64,000 nt of DNA from Anthostomella pinea (GCA_963556695.1 CAUWAG010000018.1:3472001-3536000); one strand, 5' to 3'. Shown: positions 25,426-38,198, numbered from the stretch's first letter. Program-made: numbers and translations. Notes: generated by a model not told the origin, from the letters alone.

Positions 25426-26367
25426 ATGCAAGAGAGTCAGGGCCAGCATATGCAGCCGTTGCAGATGCAGGCGCAGGCGCAGAGCCCGGACCAACAAATC
25501 AGTAGCTCAGCCACTGGTGCTGCAACATACCCAAGTGCTCCCGGCACCGGAACAGACAAGATGAGCACCGCAGCATCACAGCAAGACGCGGCCGGCTCTT
25601 CCGGGCCCGGCCCCGTCCCCATCCCAGCGCCCGACGTGGCCGAGTCGTACGAGCAGCAGCACGTGCACAGCGTCTACGAGTCCATCGCGCCGCACTTCTC
25701 GGCGACGCGGCACAAGCCGTGGCCCGTAGTAGCATCCTTCCTGTCATCGCTGGCCCCAGGCTCCGTCGGGCTCGACGTCGGCTGCGGCAACGGCAAGTAC
25801 CTGGCCGTGAACCCAGCCATACACATCCTGGGCTCGGACCGCAGCGCCCAGCTCGTGCGCATCGCGCGCGACCATGGCGGCGAGCGCCGCGCCGACGTCG
25901 CCGTTGCCGACGGTTTGGCGCTGCCGTTCCGCAACGGGCGGGCGGATTTTGCGGTCTGTATTGCCGTGTTGCACCACCTTTCGACCAAGGAGCGGCGCGT
26001 CGGGGGCGTGAGGGCCCTGCTGGACGCGGTCAGGGATGATGGCGGGAAGATATTGGTTTTTGTCTGGGCGCTGGAGCAGAGGAGTAGTCGCAGGGGCTGG
26101 GACGAGGGCTCGGACCAGGACCAGCTCGTGCCGTGGGTCATGAAGACGAATAAGACGAAGCCGAAGCCGAAGAGCGAGGTGGAGGGGCAGGGGGAGGGCG
26201 ACGGCGACGGCGACACGACGTATCAGCGGTACTACCACCTGTACAAGAAGGGCGAGCTGGAAGAGGACGTCGTGGCGGCCGGGGGCAGGGTCCTGGACAG
26301 CGGCTACGACAGGGACAACTGGTGGGTGGTAGGGAGCCGTGGGGAACAAGCGAGCATCACCAGCTAG
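25426..26367 (+). CDS. trm9: TRM9-like tRNA wobble-uridine (cm5U34) methyltransferase
   Basis: Single exon, 313 aa. Residues 1-~70 are a low-complexity Gln/Ser/Pro extension; the conserved part starts at ESYEQQHVHSVYESIAPHFS. Class I SAM-methyltransferase motif I is GLDVGCGNGKYL, motif II-III region is ILGSDRS, and AVLHHLSTKERR matches the Trm9/ALKBH8 group. An acidic/Lys-rich spacer (~225-260) precedes YQRYYHLYKKGELEEDV and a C-terminal DRDNWWVV, as in Trm9. With partner Trm112 the enzyme completes mcm5U at tRNA position 34. GC is very high in the third codon position. Absence of introns is unusual here but not suspicious. Confidence 0.9.
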   Translation: MQESQGQHMQPLQMQAQAQSPDQQISSSATGAATYPSAPGTGTDKMSTAASQQDAAGSSGPGPVPIPAPDVAESYEQQHVHSVYESIAPHFSATRHKPWPVVASFLSSLAPGSVGLDVGCGNGKYLAVNPAIHILGSDRSAQLVRIARDHGGERRADVAVADGLALPFRNGRADFAVCIAVLHHLSTKERRVGGVRALLDAVRDDGGKILVFVWALEQRSSRRGWDEGSDQDQLVPWVMKTNKTKPKPKSEVEGQGEGDGDGDTTYQRYYHLYKKGELEEDVVAAGGRVLDSGYDRDNWWVVGSRGEQASITS

Positions 26368-27712
26368 ATTGGTCCCCAAGGGACAGTAAGATAACATGAA
26401 CATCAACCACGAGAAGACTACAATACATACCACAGTACATAGGGGCTGTGTGCATTGTGGGTATTGTGTAAGTTAGGTACATATCCAAAATGGCAAAAAT
26501 CAGATGCCGGGCATGTTTTGACCCTGTCTAGACTAAGGCACCCATTCCCCCTCACCCCTTTTCGGTCTTGATCTATCATGACATAAAGCTGCAAAGCAAG
26601 CAAGGCTTTGAACACGCTCAGGCACCCCGAACCCAGACCCCGAACCCAAATCCCCTTGCTCCTGTCCCTGTTCCCGCTTCCACTCCCGGTTCCCCATCCC
26701 CTTTGGTATGTATGTGCGGATAATAATGATGCTGCGCTGGAGAGTGTGTAAACATGTAAACATGTAAACAGAAGAAAATCAAATGCAAACGGAAATCATA
26801 GCCTCGCACCGCCCGCCCGCCCGCCTATCCTGCCGGATCCCGCCTGCCGCTCCGACCAACCTCGTCGTTTGTTTGTTATCCGCCTCAGCCGTACGCCCCC
26901 GTATCGCCAGAACTGATCGCCAGGACTAGCAGAAACCACCAAGAAAACGTTTTTGAATCCTCTTCTCTCCTCTCTTGTGCGCCGATATTGTCTCGTGTAC
27001 GGTAAGATACGGTAAGAAGGTAAGGTGGAGAAGGTATGGTGGAAAAGTAACCTATCTCGACAATGAGGAAGGGAGTAATGACATGGTACGAATAGAATAA
27101 AAGCTCTCTCTAACCGACTTGCTGCTGACAACACACGGTATATTTATCTCTATTGCTTCTGAAGTATTCGCCCAGTGGATGTGGGAAGGGGATGTTTTCG
27201 TCAAGTCATCTGGTCCGTCGTCAATGCGTTCGTTGTAACATGTGTATGTGCGCGCGCGCGCGCGTGTGTGTACCCCGTGTGCCACGTTTCTTGTGACATT
27301 TTCGCCTCGTAGATGGGTAGGTAGGTAGGCATGGTCGAATGGAATGGAATGCTTGCTCGGGACCCAATGCGACAGCGGCGGCGAGCGTGCTTGGCTGATT
27401 GCGTCGACGCGAGCGCAGTAGATGATCCAAGGCGGATGGGTGTGGGTGGGTGGGTGGGTGATGGTGCGGTGCGAAGCTTGCTGGCAAAACGACGTTAATC
27501 AACAGATGGAATACCGATGCAAGTCCCCCTGAGAGACACATTCCCCTGAGACACCTGCTAACTCCAGAGAGAACTCCGAGTCTAGTTCGAACCGCACACA
27601 ACCTTCCTTGGCCCAACTCCTTGCTCCTCTATGTTCCCCCTCTTGCATGTCCATTCGTTCGTTCGTTCGTTCGACCGACTGACTCCTTTTCCGAGTTGAG
27701 CCACGCCGGTAT
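26368..27712. other. Intergenic between convergent genes, microsatellite-rich
   Basis: 3' flanks of the TRM9-like (+) and Myb/SANT (-) genes. It holds many simple repeats: GCCC units at ~26810, a (CG)n(GT)n run at ~27249-27271, GGGT units at ~27437-27460 and TTCG units at ~27653-27674. No gene supported. Confidence 0.65.
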
Positions 27713-29208
27713 CTACATCCGCCGCGGCTGCGCCGCATCGTACGGGTCCGCACGGGGATCGAGATGTCGCCGCCGACTGCTGCTGCTTCCACTCCCACCA
27801 CCGCCGCCGCTCTCCTCGCGCACCATGCCCATGCTCATGTACTCCGGGCTCCGCCGCCGCTTCGAGGAGCTTCCAATACCACTACCACCCGGCTCGGCCA
27901 GGGGCGGGTACCCCAGCGACGGCCCGTACGGCCCCGGGCTCGCGGTCCGGGCGCTGTGAGCGGGACTAGCGCTCGGGACGCCGGCCGAGTACGCCGGGGT
28001 GCTGTAGGGGCTCACGCCCGTCGAGAGCTCCGCCACGCCGGGCAGCACCATGCCGCCGCCACCACCCTGGCGCGACGCCTGCTGCGGCGGCAGTTGTTGC
28101 GGCGGCGGCGGCGGCGGGGGGCCCTGCGGCTGCATCTGCGTCTGGATCGGCGCGAGGGGCCCGCCGTGGTGCGGGTACGCGAAGACGTCCGGCGCGTGCG
28201 GGTGTGGGTGCGTCTGGTATTGTTGGAATTGCTGATGCTCGGGGTGCGGCGGCAGGTGGTGGTGGTGGTGAGGAGGCGGGAGGCTTTCTCTTCGCGAGGC
28301 GAGGGAGCGGCCAGGGGGCAGCGTGCCGCTGCGGCCATAGCTGCCGCGTGGGTGGCTATGGCCCAGGTCTCCTCGTGGCAGGCTTCCTTGCGAGAACGAG
28401 TGCGCGTGATGGCGGGCCGATCCCCCCCGCGCGCCGCCGCCCGGTTGCCCCTCGTAGCTCTGGGCTGAGAGGGAAAAGGGGGTCACGCCTGCGCGGCGCG
28501 CCATGTCTTGCTCGCCCAGCTGCCAGTGCATGTGCTCGGCCGCCCGCCACGGTATCGCCATCTCCTCTGCGATTTTTGCCCACATGTCGGGTTTGAACCT
28601 AGACTGTTTGTTAGTGTTTGTGATCGTCGATTTCTCCCGGCTTCTCCCCATCGAGCTGCCGTCGTCTTCTGATTCAGGGGGGGCAGGTCCGCAGAACTGG
28701 TGACAGCTTCCTCCGGTTGTTCTTTGGGGGAGACTTACCTCTCGTACAGTCTGGCGAGCTTGTTCTTGCGGTCCTCGTCCCAGTCGAGCTTTCTCTCGAG
28801 GTAGTTCTGGTAGTGGAGCCGACAGCTGATGGCGCTGCGTCCGGGCAGCCTCTTCGAGATGTCCTCCCACTTCATGCCGCCGCCCCGTAGCTCGATGATA
28901 ACGGCGTCCTCGTCGGGGGACCACTTGCTCTGCCTCTTTGCCGGGGACTCTGATGAGTGGGGTGGCATGTTGCGCTTCCCGGCCGCTCCTGCTGCTGCTC
29001 CCACCGCCACGGTCGCCGGCAGCCCGATTCCTAGTCCCAGTCCTCCTCCGAAGAGGCGAGGGGCGGCATACAACGGGGGCCCGAGATACGCCGTCGTCGC
29101 GACCGCCGGATCCACAGGGGGCGGTACTGGGGCGGTTCGGCTGTGCTGAGGCGGAGACACGGAGGACTCATTTGAGTCGGAGGCCTTGAGGAGGGAGGCG
29201 ATATCCAC
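27713..29208 (-). CDS. Myb/SANT DNA-binding protein, start codon uncertain
   Basis: Exons: 28739-29208 and 27713-28598 (donor GTAAGT, acceptor CTAG; the split codon gives LYERFKPDMW), ~451 aa from the open frame. Two Myb/SANT repeats: SKWSPDEDAVIIELRG to SCRLHYQNYL, and WDEDRKNKLARLYE to EHMHWQLGEQDM. The C-terminal two thirds is low-complexity (Pro, His, Gln, Gly, Ser). Probably a nuclear regulator. The N-terminal block VDIASLLKASDSNESS looks conserved but begins after an in-frame TGA (29221-29223) with only GTG at 29208. The first ATG inside the frame is at 28968 (371 aa, both SANT repeats kept). Another in-frame ATG lies upstream of the stop at 29253. Confidence 0.8.
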
Positions 29209-32200
29209 GATGCCGGTAGGTCACCTAACGAGCCTTGACAGGCTACTGCGCATGGAGGCGTTATCTTGGGGATGGTATGCGGGTCTGGCCGGCTTCGAAA
29301 GGGGTTGTTTTCGTGTTTGGTAGGGTCTCTCCTGAGCTCTTTAAACGCGTTTTCGTCTCTGTTTGGTGCACTTCTTGCATTCCCGTGGGCTGAACGAGGA
29401 AAACTGGGGTTACGGGGAGACTAGACTTCCAGGCCGAGTCGAGCTGGGGCTGCTTAAGGTTGAACGAGCGAGTGTGTGGTGACTGTTGCGTATGACAAGG
29501 AGCTGGTGTAAGACGAAGATGGTTGTGCTTCTATGGTTCGGGAGTAGTAGTCGAAGAACGTATCGAAGAAAGCCAGATAGATCAATGTACCACGCTCGCG
29601 TTGTTCTGGGTGTCAACATGATTGGGCACAGCTCAGTCTACTTTCCAACCAATAAACGGACAAAGTGACAACCTTGGAGGCTTCGACAACGAGGCGCCAG
29701 AACGGGTGAATACGTCAGTCGAACTGGGTAGCTGGTAAGTATCTGGCCAGCGGGAAGTACTTCTTCTGGCAGTCATAACTTCCTGAGGAGTGTCATTATA
29801 GGGTTATCAGGGTACTAGAGGGATCACGTCGGGTTCGTGCAGCGTAATTTGATATAGGAAGAAAATAAATACTCAAGTGGGATTTCTGATGAAGGAACTG
29901 GTGGACACCTGGGTCGACGAAGTGCAGAGGTGTAGTAGTAGCAGTGGGGGGAGCAAGGCCAGGGTTCAGGTAACAACCCATCAAGCAGATCAAGCTGACG
30001 TGTGGTATGTACCAAGAACGACAGGGGAGGGGGTGAGAGCTTTGGGTGTGTCGAAACATCGAACTGTGGGGACCACATACAGCAGTTTCTATATGGCAAG
30101 TTGGACAGGTATGATAGAGCCAGTAGTTCGTATGATGAGGTTGGGTAGCACTTCACTCACTACATCTCCATGGAGCAGACTGTATTAGTGGCGGTGGAGG
30201 ACCTGGTGAAGCAAAGCTATTCAAGACACCCTCTCTCTGTCTCTCTCTCCCTCTCTCTCCCTTCTCCCTCTCGCTTGAACGCGACACGCTGCCTCGAGTA
30301 CGCACATGCTGTAGTCGCACGTCTGCCACCAGAAGTCTTAGATATGAGGTCAGGATTTGGACACACGGCATGCTAGCCATATGAGCTGCTAGTGACTGGG
30401 GCGTTGATGACACTGCCACGATAGCATGCATGAGCTCGCAGAAAACAATTCACCACTCCCCATCTTTCTGGTTAGCACCGTAGAGTAGCGACAGACCGGC
30501 GGATTAATGACGCAAAAAGGAGCGACGAACTGAAGAAACAGAGCGGAAACTAAACGAACGATGCGTTCCGGGTTCCCAGACAGCCCGAACCGGTATGGCT
30601 CAACCAGGGCTTTGCTTGCACGGGCTTCAAGGAGTTGCCCTGAAGTCTGGACACGACACTTTGGAAACCAGGATTTACAGTGCCAGACCAGACCCTCAGG
30701 TCGCAGAAGCACTGCAGAACACGCACATGCAAATGAAGCACCACCTGGCTTTGCAATAGGGCAGCTCTGAGCTGGTAAGCCCGGTGCCGGCCAGGGCTTG
30801 GAGGAACCATGGCGATCCATGTATGGTAGGGCAGCACATGGGCTTGGAGGAGATCGATTCGGAGAAAGGACCAATCCCGGTCGAACGATGAGTTCCAGAA
30901 GGCCCCAAGGACGAAGAGTTCAAGCGGCGGTGGCTTCCATGAGACCGCATGGGGATGGGTACCATGAAACCGACTGCCATATGCTACTTACTGCCGATGT
31001 GCATATACAGCCTCCCTGGCAGCTGGTTACCTTGAGACCTGCGGTTGCTAGACAAGTCACTCGAAAGGGCAGACAGGACTGTGTATTGCTGTGCGCTGTG
31101 TGTGGTCGGCCGCGAATCGCCTGCGCCTATTTTTCCGGACATGGGTGGTCCTTCGTGATGGACGCATGTGGGTATGTAAGTGGGTGTCCGATGTTAGATC
31201 GGACAGCGTTAACCGCAGAAGCGAGGGGGTGATCTGTCGTGTCGTCTGTCGTCTGTTGTCTATATAGTTCTTCCATGACAAGTCCCCACCCAGCAATCGC
31301 TCCAGCACGAGGTACATTGTCCGATTGTCCATCGCCCAGTGTCCGTTGTCCATTGTCCATTGTCGCAAGCCCCTTGTCCTACCTCCCTCGCGCTACAAGG
31401 CTTTTGTCTCCCTCGGGAGCGGGAAATGGGGCTCTCTCTTCAACGCAGGACTGCAGACTGCAGACTGCAGAGCCTGACCACCCTGACGTCTGTGCGGCGC
31501 TCCCGACCTTTCGGCTCACACTTCACACTTCACACATTGTCTGTCAGATGAGGCATATCGTAACGCTGTTCATCCGGTAGTCTGGCAGCTGCCACAATGG
31601 TTTGCAAGGGGACTACAGCTACGGCAACAAGCAGTTCCTAAGAGCCTGGTTGCTGGGATCAGGCCGCTTGAGCTGGCAAACTGGCGGTCAGCTGTGCATA
31701 CCGGTACAAGAGACAGACTTCTGCAACTTGTATGAGAAGTACCTTTTTCCTGAGGCGGTACCGACCATCTGCCCTGCCTGTCCATGGCGTGCATTGCGAC
31801 AACTGCGATGAACCATGATCTGCTTTGGGGGAGAGAAAGTTGGCCCATCCTCATGCATGCATGCCGGCCCAGAGACAGACTCTTCAAGCCACAAGAACCC
31901 GCGTGCTTTATCTGATGTCTATCTGATGAGATCGAGGCCCCTCAGATGAGGAGAAGGAGAAAAGAGCTGTGCCAGTAGGCGCAGTTCAGGGTCCAGGCAA
32001 ACAGGGGGAATGGCTATCCAGCTGGGGTGGGCCGTGGATAGGTCCACATCAGGCATTGGACACTGAGACTGGGTAGTTAAGGCCGTTCTTATTTGTGCGC
32101 TGCACAGCTGGTAGGGCATACCCGGCACCTAAAAGGGCCGGACTTCGTTCGTTCGTGCGTTCGCTCACGCGTGCACTTGCTGCTTCCTATTTGTTGCTTG

Positions 32201-34588
32201 CCTGTCATTCATTGCGCTCACACCGGCCGGAGCGGAGCGAAGCGTGTGGGGTGGTGGGTTGGTGGTTGATCGACAACCGGCGTGTTTGGCTGTTGGTGCC
32301 CGAACAAAGCGGATCGTGTCTTTTGCTTCTCCGTTTGCGCATCACTTTATTAGCAACATGCGCCATAGCCCTACTAGGCCACGAGGCGAATTAGTAATGG
32401 TATTGTTGCAGTCGAGGGTAGCCGAAACAGTCGAAACCTGCGGAGGACAAGGAACAAAAGAAAAGCGACAAGTCCAATGCGGCAACGGCGGGTAGGCGGG
32501 CTTGAGGCGGTACGGCACGTTCCTCCTATAATTGGTAGCGTATGGCCGAGCGCTTCACGATATTGCCTTCGTTATGTCCCCGTGAAGCACTCTTGAGCTG
32601 ATGCGGCCTTGTGGAGAGAGGCGCGTGCCACGCCAACTTGCTACGCAGCGAGTGCGACATCCGAGGTCCAGTGAGGCGACGTGTATGTAGGTGCTCCTTT
32701 GTTTCACCCCCTAGGTTCCGACAGGCTGTTCTGCCAAAATTCCCCGTGGCCAGTCAATCCTAGGACCGTCCGGTTGGGCTCGCCGCTCATCAGCCCCCAA
32801 ATCTTTGAGCCACCATTTGCCCAATTGAAGTCATTGTGACACAAGCCGCTCATGGTGCCCTGAATATATTTCATACCTGGCTGCCGGACGGTTGCGTTGG
32901 CCCTGCAGCGGTGCTGGACTCGGCTGTCCAACTTCACTGTTGTCTTTGTCGAATAGGTACTTGCATACACCACTTAATGCCCGTATACCCACCCATCTGT
33001 GTGTCATCTGCCGGCTTGCGACTCGCTACCATGTGTGCGACCACAATGTCATAGTCCTGTCAATTCCGGTAGCCGTCATGTTGCAGGTCCGCCACCGTGA
33101 GGCTTTTTGCAAACCTGGCTATTGTGGTGGAACATAGCCCGGTTGCTACCTGATATCTCGACCTGGGTTCCCAGTCTCATAGATGCCAAACCGCCACAAT
33201 TTCAAGCCCAATGCGAACAAAGCCTCTTTCCGCAAGGCACCGAACGAGTTCGCCACTTTCCTGGTGGGTCGGGTCGTGACAGCGTTACAAGTTTGGGTGA
33301 ACAGCGCACATCATGGGCTAACGCGGTACGAACCATGACAACATACCGTTCCCGCATGTAGGGGTCGCCAGCAAAGGTGCTTTCTTTTCGTATAAGCCGA
33401 ACGAACGGGCATCCAAGAACCGGTAGACGCATGTACTGAGCTGTATCAAGTTCAGCCATCGTCGACGCGGCTTGTCTGCTCGGCAAGCTGGCCTTGCAGG
33501 TTCCGTGATATGAGGCTGCTTTGTTTGCTTCCTCTAACAATAAGTCACTGGGTCGTAGTTCCCGTCTTCCCCGCGAGGCCTAGCCCGGAAAGCGGCTTAA
33601 CATCAAGGGCGGGCGAACGAGACAACTGGCAAGGCGGCCTGCCTTGGATATCACTATCGTTTCCTGAACAAGGTCTGCCTGCCATGAGTTTCGCGGTAAC
33701 TGGAAACCCCCAGAAGGCGTTGACGAAAGGCGTGCCGTTATCCGTTCGTAAATGGCGTTTCTCCCCAGCGCAATCGCATCCATCCCGCCATCTTGACGTG
33801 ATGTGTCGATGCCGCTGAAGGTCAGTCGTGTACCCAGGGGATTGGATCTTGGACAGTGATGCAAACGGCGCCGTCCAATGAACGAATCGCCTGCAGCATG
33901 CCGACGATGAGTAGGTGCATATAAGTCCCTTCCTTGGATGCGGTAGATACCCATCTATCATTCGGTACTTTACCTGGCCACCTGCTTGGGGATATGCCGT
34001 ATGAGGTTTGGCGACCAAGATGCATGCAGCGGTCCTTGGGGAGGCATGCTACGTAATCGAATGTCGAAATCTCACTGGAAGACTTGTTGCAACTTGGAAG
34101 TTGTGAAATATCGACAAGACTCAACCTTGAAGGGGTGAGATGAGGCGGAGGCGTCAAGCCACAGCAGTAGGGTCCTTATTAGTTCAGGTGACAGGGGGGT
34201 CCACACAACGGTTGTTCGTGCCTGCCCAGTGCCGGTCCAGCCTGCCAGTGTGGCTGCGGTTGCTACGACTTCCGTTCTATTCAACACGTGCCGTCCAAGG
34301 CTGCGACTTCCTGGATATCCACGACTCTTCACCTTCAGTGCACCGTCGCAAATATTACCCAAGTTGGCAAGTCCAGACCATACGAGCGCCACCAATATAT
34401 CCTGCGTTTGGCAAATTGATCCCTTGCAAGGAAGACCTCCAGTGTTTGGGACGATACCTCAGCCCTATCTTTTCTGCCAGCCTCAAGGAGAAGAAGCACA
34501 AACGTGCTTGCCCAGTGCCTGCCTCACCTTACGGCCTTAGGTGAACTCTTGCGGTTGCCCGTCCAATTATAGCCTCGATCCGCAAAAC
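29209..34588. other. 5.4 kb gene-free region
   Basis: No ORF with a recognisable domain on either strand. A (CT)n tract lies at ~30230-30273, GTCCATT-type repeats at ~31320-31360 and CTGCAGA repeats at ~31448-31470. It may include the promoters of the Myb gene and TBCB, untranslated RNA, or old transposon remains; none can be shown by eye. Confidence 0.55.
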
Positions 34589-35445
34589 ATGGCCGACATA
34601 CCACTCCTGGTCATCTCCGAGAACTCGTCGTCCGAACGACGGATCACCCCGTCATGGTCTATCACTCAGCTGAAAAGCAAACTTGAGCCGGTCACTGGGA
34701 TTCCGCCCTCGTGCCAGCGCATCAGTCTGAAGACTGCGACCAAGGAGACCGTTGCCATCGAGGCAGCGAACGAGGACCTACAGTTCCTGTCGAGCTTTCC
34801 GCTGTATGCGTATGCCGAACTACATGTAAGTGTTGACAATATCATCGAGGCTCCGTGCGCCACACGTTGCTGGCGAATTGGAAGCTGCTACGACTCGGGC
34901 ACCCTTCCTGCTTTGACGACGGCTTGCCAAAGTACAAGGCTGACACTTCCTTCAAGATATCCGATACTCGACCAGCTGGGGCCAGGATCAATTTCAACGA
35001 CACGTCTGGTGTTGAGAAATATGTAATGCCCCCCGAGGAGTACGAGAAGAAGTCCGACTCGGTCTTGGCGTGGAAGAAGGCCGAAAAGCTTGGGCGATTC
35101 AACCCTGATGCTCCCAGCCTGGAGAAGGCCAAGCTTGAGGCCTCTGATTTCGAGGTCAGGAGCCGAGGCATCGAGGTAGGAAAGCGGTGCAGAGTGGGTG
35201 GTGACGACTCCCGCAGAGGCGAGATCAAGTTTGTCGGCGAGGTCAAGGAGATCCCGGGTGTTATAGGTGCCTGGGTTGGGGTTCACCTCGACGAGCCAGT
35301 CGGGAAGAACGATGGTTGCATTGGAGGGACGCGCTATTGGGGTACCGAGTCACAGCTCAAGCATGGCGTCTTCGTCAGACCAGAGAGGGTCGAGGTAGGC
35401 GACTGGCCAGTGCTTGACGATCTGGAGGACATGGAAGAGATATGA
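34589..35445 (+). CDS. alf1: Tubulin-folding cofactor B (Alf1/TBCB), CAP-Gly protein
   Basis: Exons: 34589-34825 and 34957-35445 (donor GTAAGT, GCTGAC branch, acceptor TCAAG, phase 0), giving 241 aa. Residues 1-79 form the ubiquitin-like domain (MADIPLLVISENS start). A linker with coiled character follows (ISDTRPAGARINF, PPEEYEKKSDSVLAWKK). The C-terminal CAP-Gly domain has IPGVIGAWVGVHLDEPVGKN and the GKNDGCIGG groove motif, where most family members have GKNDGS. The protein ends in acidic MEEI, the EEI-type tail by which CAP-Gly domains bind one another. It helps fold alpha-tubulin in the cytosol with cofactor E. The start is the first ATG of the conserved sequence. Confidence 0.92.
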
Positions 35446-36409
35446 TTGTACGTATCCTTCACCTCCACACCAATGGCAGTATCACACCCGCGGTCAGTCG
35501 TCTTCCATGTCACAAGCGTTGGCCGTCATCAAGGTTATCATTAGAGCTTTGGTATCATCGTCACACATCAATCCTCGACCGCGTGAAGTGGGGATGACGC
35601 GCCTCGCGCTGGCAAAACCATTCGAAGACAAGGTCCGTGACGGATAGCTATGCCTTCGTAGTCGAGCTCGTGGAAGCCTACGGTTCACCAGAAGATGTCG
35701 CGTCTTGCTTCATGGACCTCTGATGGTGCGCACGGCAAAGTAGTCCTCAATGTATTGTCGTACTCCAATACCTGACAGCGGGAAACATGCCTCCGGAGGG
35801 TCAACAACAATGAAACAGTCATCTCGAAACATTCTCGTCGCTGTCCACGTGCTTCAGAGACAGCTACCGGTAGTTGTGATAAGCAGGATGCCGAAGTTTT
35901 TGCTTCGCCCTGACACAGCAATGCGCCTGCCGGCGATCACAAGGATAATTGATGTCCCTAACAGATGTTGCGTTGCACTGTTCAAGCCTCAATTCTTGGC
36001 TTGGCCTGACCGGGTCTGACGGCTAGATACTGTGGCCGTCAACGGGTTGCTCCTGAAGGAATTTGACATCGGCTACGGCGCCCATCTCACCAGGGCTGAT
36101 TTGCATTCTGTCGCATAGCCCTCCCTATCTGTCACCAACAAGAATCCATTCACGTGATCGGATAAAGCAAATCGTATTCGATACGGCGGTCCAAGCAGAT
36201 GACGCCGCTCGCATCGACTACGACCTTACCAGCATGGAGTGCCACCTCGAGGATACGGACGCTCGTTGCGCGGAGAATATCAATCCTTCTGTAAACATTG
36301 CGACAAGACGGGCAACGCGAGGATTCCGAACTGCGAAAGGTTCTTTTTCCCTCTCGCGCTTTGGGGGCGGGTTTGGGTATTTGACACAAATGGCGATCCT
36401 CAGGGGCCC

Positions 36410-36478
36410 GGCTCTGTGGCGCAGCGGTTTATGGGGATGGAGGGATCGTACCATGGTTGCACGAAAACTTTCCGAGTC
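36410..36478 (+). other. tRNA-Arg-like relic or chance match
   Basis: The segment starts GGCTCTGTGGCGCAGCGG, which matches the 5' end and A-box of eukaryotic tRNA-Arg type genes. It contains GGTTGC and ends with CCGAGTC, close to a matching acceptor 3' strand, at about the right total length. The T-arm/B-box (GGTTCGAnTCC) is absent, so it cannot be a normal tRNA gene. Confidence 0.25.
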
Positions 36479-37706
36479 AGCCGAGAAGCCACAGCGCAAC
36501 ACTGGAGGTGTCGTGATGAAGTATTTGCAAGGTCAGCGGCGTCCTGTCAAACAATGTTTGTGCAGGGCCGTATCTTGCAGGTATTCTTCACGGATGATGC
36601 ATTCCAAGTTCGCTTATCAGATCCCCGTGGTCTGAGGCTCTTGTATGCAGCCAACCATTGTCTCACGAAACCACGAACCCACGATCCATAGACTCACCGC
36701 CGACTCCGGCCACCGGAATAGTAACATCCAAGAAGGGAAGTTACAATAAAAGAGCTGCGGGGAAGTAAACACCATTCCTCATTGGAACACGGCCGGCGAT
36801 ATTGAAAGGGCATAGCAAGGTTTGTTATGAGCGCTGTTATACCGGACCCGGCCCGTGCGCCTGGCCGGATCGGTCGACTTGAATCAACGATGAGGAGATG
36901 TCATGTTTGAGGTGCTATACTCCTTGGTTGCTAATTGTTACATCTGACGAACCGTTAACTTTGGGCGTGAATATTGGTTATACAGCCAAAGGAGCGAACT
37001 GCACCATCATAGATAGAGGCGAGGGGCTGGCTGGCTGAGGGGTTCGGTGTAGACAAACAGTAGTGCGCAAACTCTATGCTTCCATACATATATGCCGAGG
37101 AAGCAAGTTGGGGGGTTCTCTTGTCTATGAGTGTTCGGTAAGTTGGTGTTTCCACGGCCAAGGAACCGAGAGCTTGAGGCGCAGCTCTGTAGATCTGTAG
37201 GGTTTGGGGGATCGTCTGCTTTAACAACACAGATGGCGCTAAAACGATGCCCGTCTCGGAATTGCCCATCAAGCCACACAACCGTTGGTGACGCTCAACC
37301 GGGGGAAGGTGGGGACGGCGGCCCCGCCTGCGATAAGCGATAGGCCCGGGCGTTCATCGGCTACCGGACTAAACTCACAGGGCCATGTATGACTACATCT
37401 ACATGTATGACTACCTCTTTATGCACTGCACAGCATGCTAGCTGGTTAGGTACAATCCATTGATTACGTCGACGTCCAAAGGCACCTCATACAGGTAAAG
37501 TCATTGGATCAATTGCGGAACAGGATGGCTCTCGCATAGGGTAGGGGCTCTTTGATGAGTGTACTGACACATCTTGGCGGCCTTGTTTGGACAGCGCCCC
37601 CGCTGATTTGGAATCTTGGCGGTTACTTACAGGCCTACCACAGCTCAGCACAGCCTTTGGATTCTGGAGTCTGGGAATCTGGAATCCAAATACCCATCCA
37701 CCATCC

Positions 37707-37733
37707 CTGTCGTATCTGTCGTATCTGTCGTAT
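37707..37733. repeat. CTGTCGTAT x3 tandem repeat
   Basis: Three perfect 9-bp copies about 470 bases upstream of the RING-protein start. No function is evident. Confidence 0.85.
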
Positions 37734-38198
37734 CGTAGCCGGCGCCCGTCTACCCCACAGCTCAGCCGGACGGCCATACAGCCATACAGCCCACCTCTGT
37801 CATCCGTCATCCGTCATCCATCATCGACGCCATCCGTCGACTGCTCCGGAGTTGCCGCCTCCTATTGTTTCCATACAACTATGCCGCCTCCCAAACCTCC
37901 TCCAAGTTGAGACCGTCAAACCGCCCTTCTTGTTGTCGTCGACGCCGATCAGGAAGACCAAGAAACGCCATCGAGAAAATCCCCGGCCTGATGTCTTGTT
38001 TCCGAAGAAGAGTGACAGCCTGAGACGCGAAACCAGCCTTTAGGCTAGGTGTGCCGTTTCCCACAAACCAAGCGCTTTTCGCTTTCTGCCGCTGCCGCTG
38101 CCGCTGTCTTGGTCCTCGCGCTTCCTTCTTCCCTCTTCCAGCTATTCCACAACCGCTGGTCGATCGTGTGAGAGCCAACCTCCAACCCCGCCGCGACC

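Larger units (their letters stand above)
35446..38198. other. Intergenic
   Basis: 2.75 kb without a recognisable gene. It includes a possible tRNA-Arg-like relic at ~36410-36478 and a 9-bp repeat at 37707-37733. The 190-codon ORF at 36063-36635 has no domain. Confidence 0.55.

Noticed and set aside
12425..26367. A wobble-modification cluster (TAD3 and TRM9 in one window)
   Set aside because: The genes are 9 kb apart with unrelated genes between; coincidence is more likely than linkage.
27241..27272. (CG)n(GT)n tract as possible Z-DNA-forming regulatory site
   Set aside because: Could form Z-DNA in principle, but it lies between convergent 3' ends among many other microsatellites; no evidence of function.
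36063..36635. 190-codon plus-strand ORF
   Set aside because: No domain; it crosses the tRNA-like relic and competes with minus frames.
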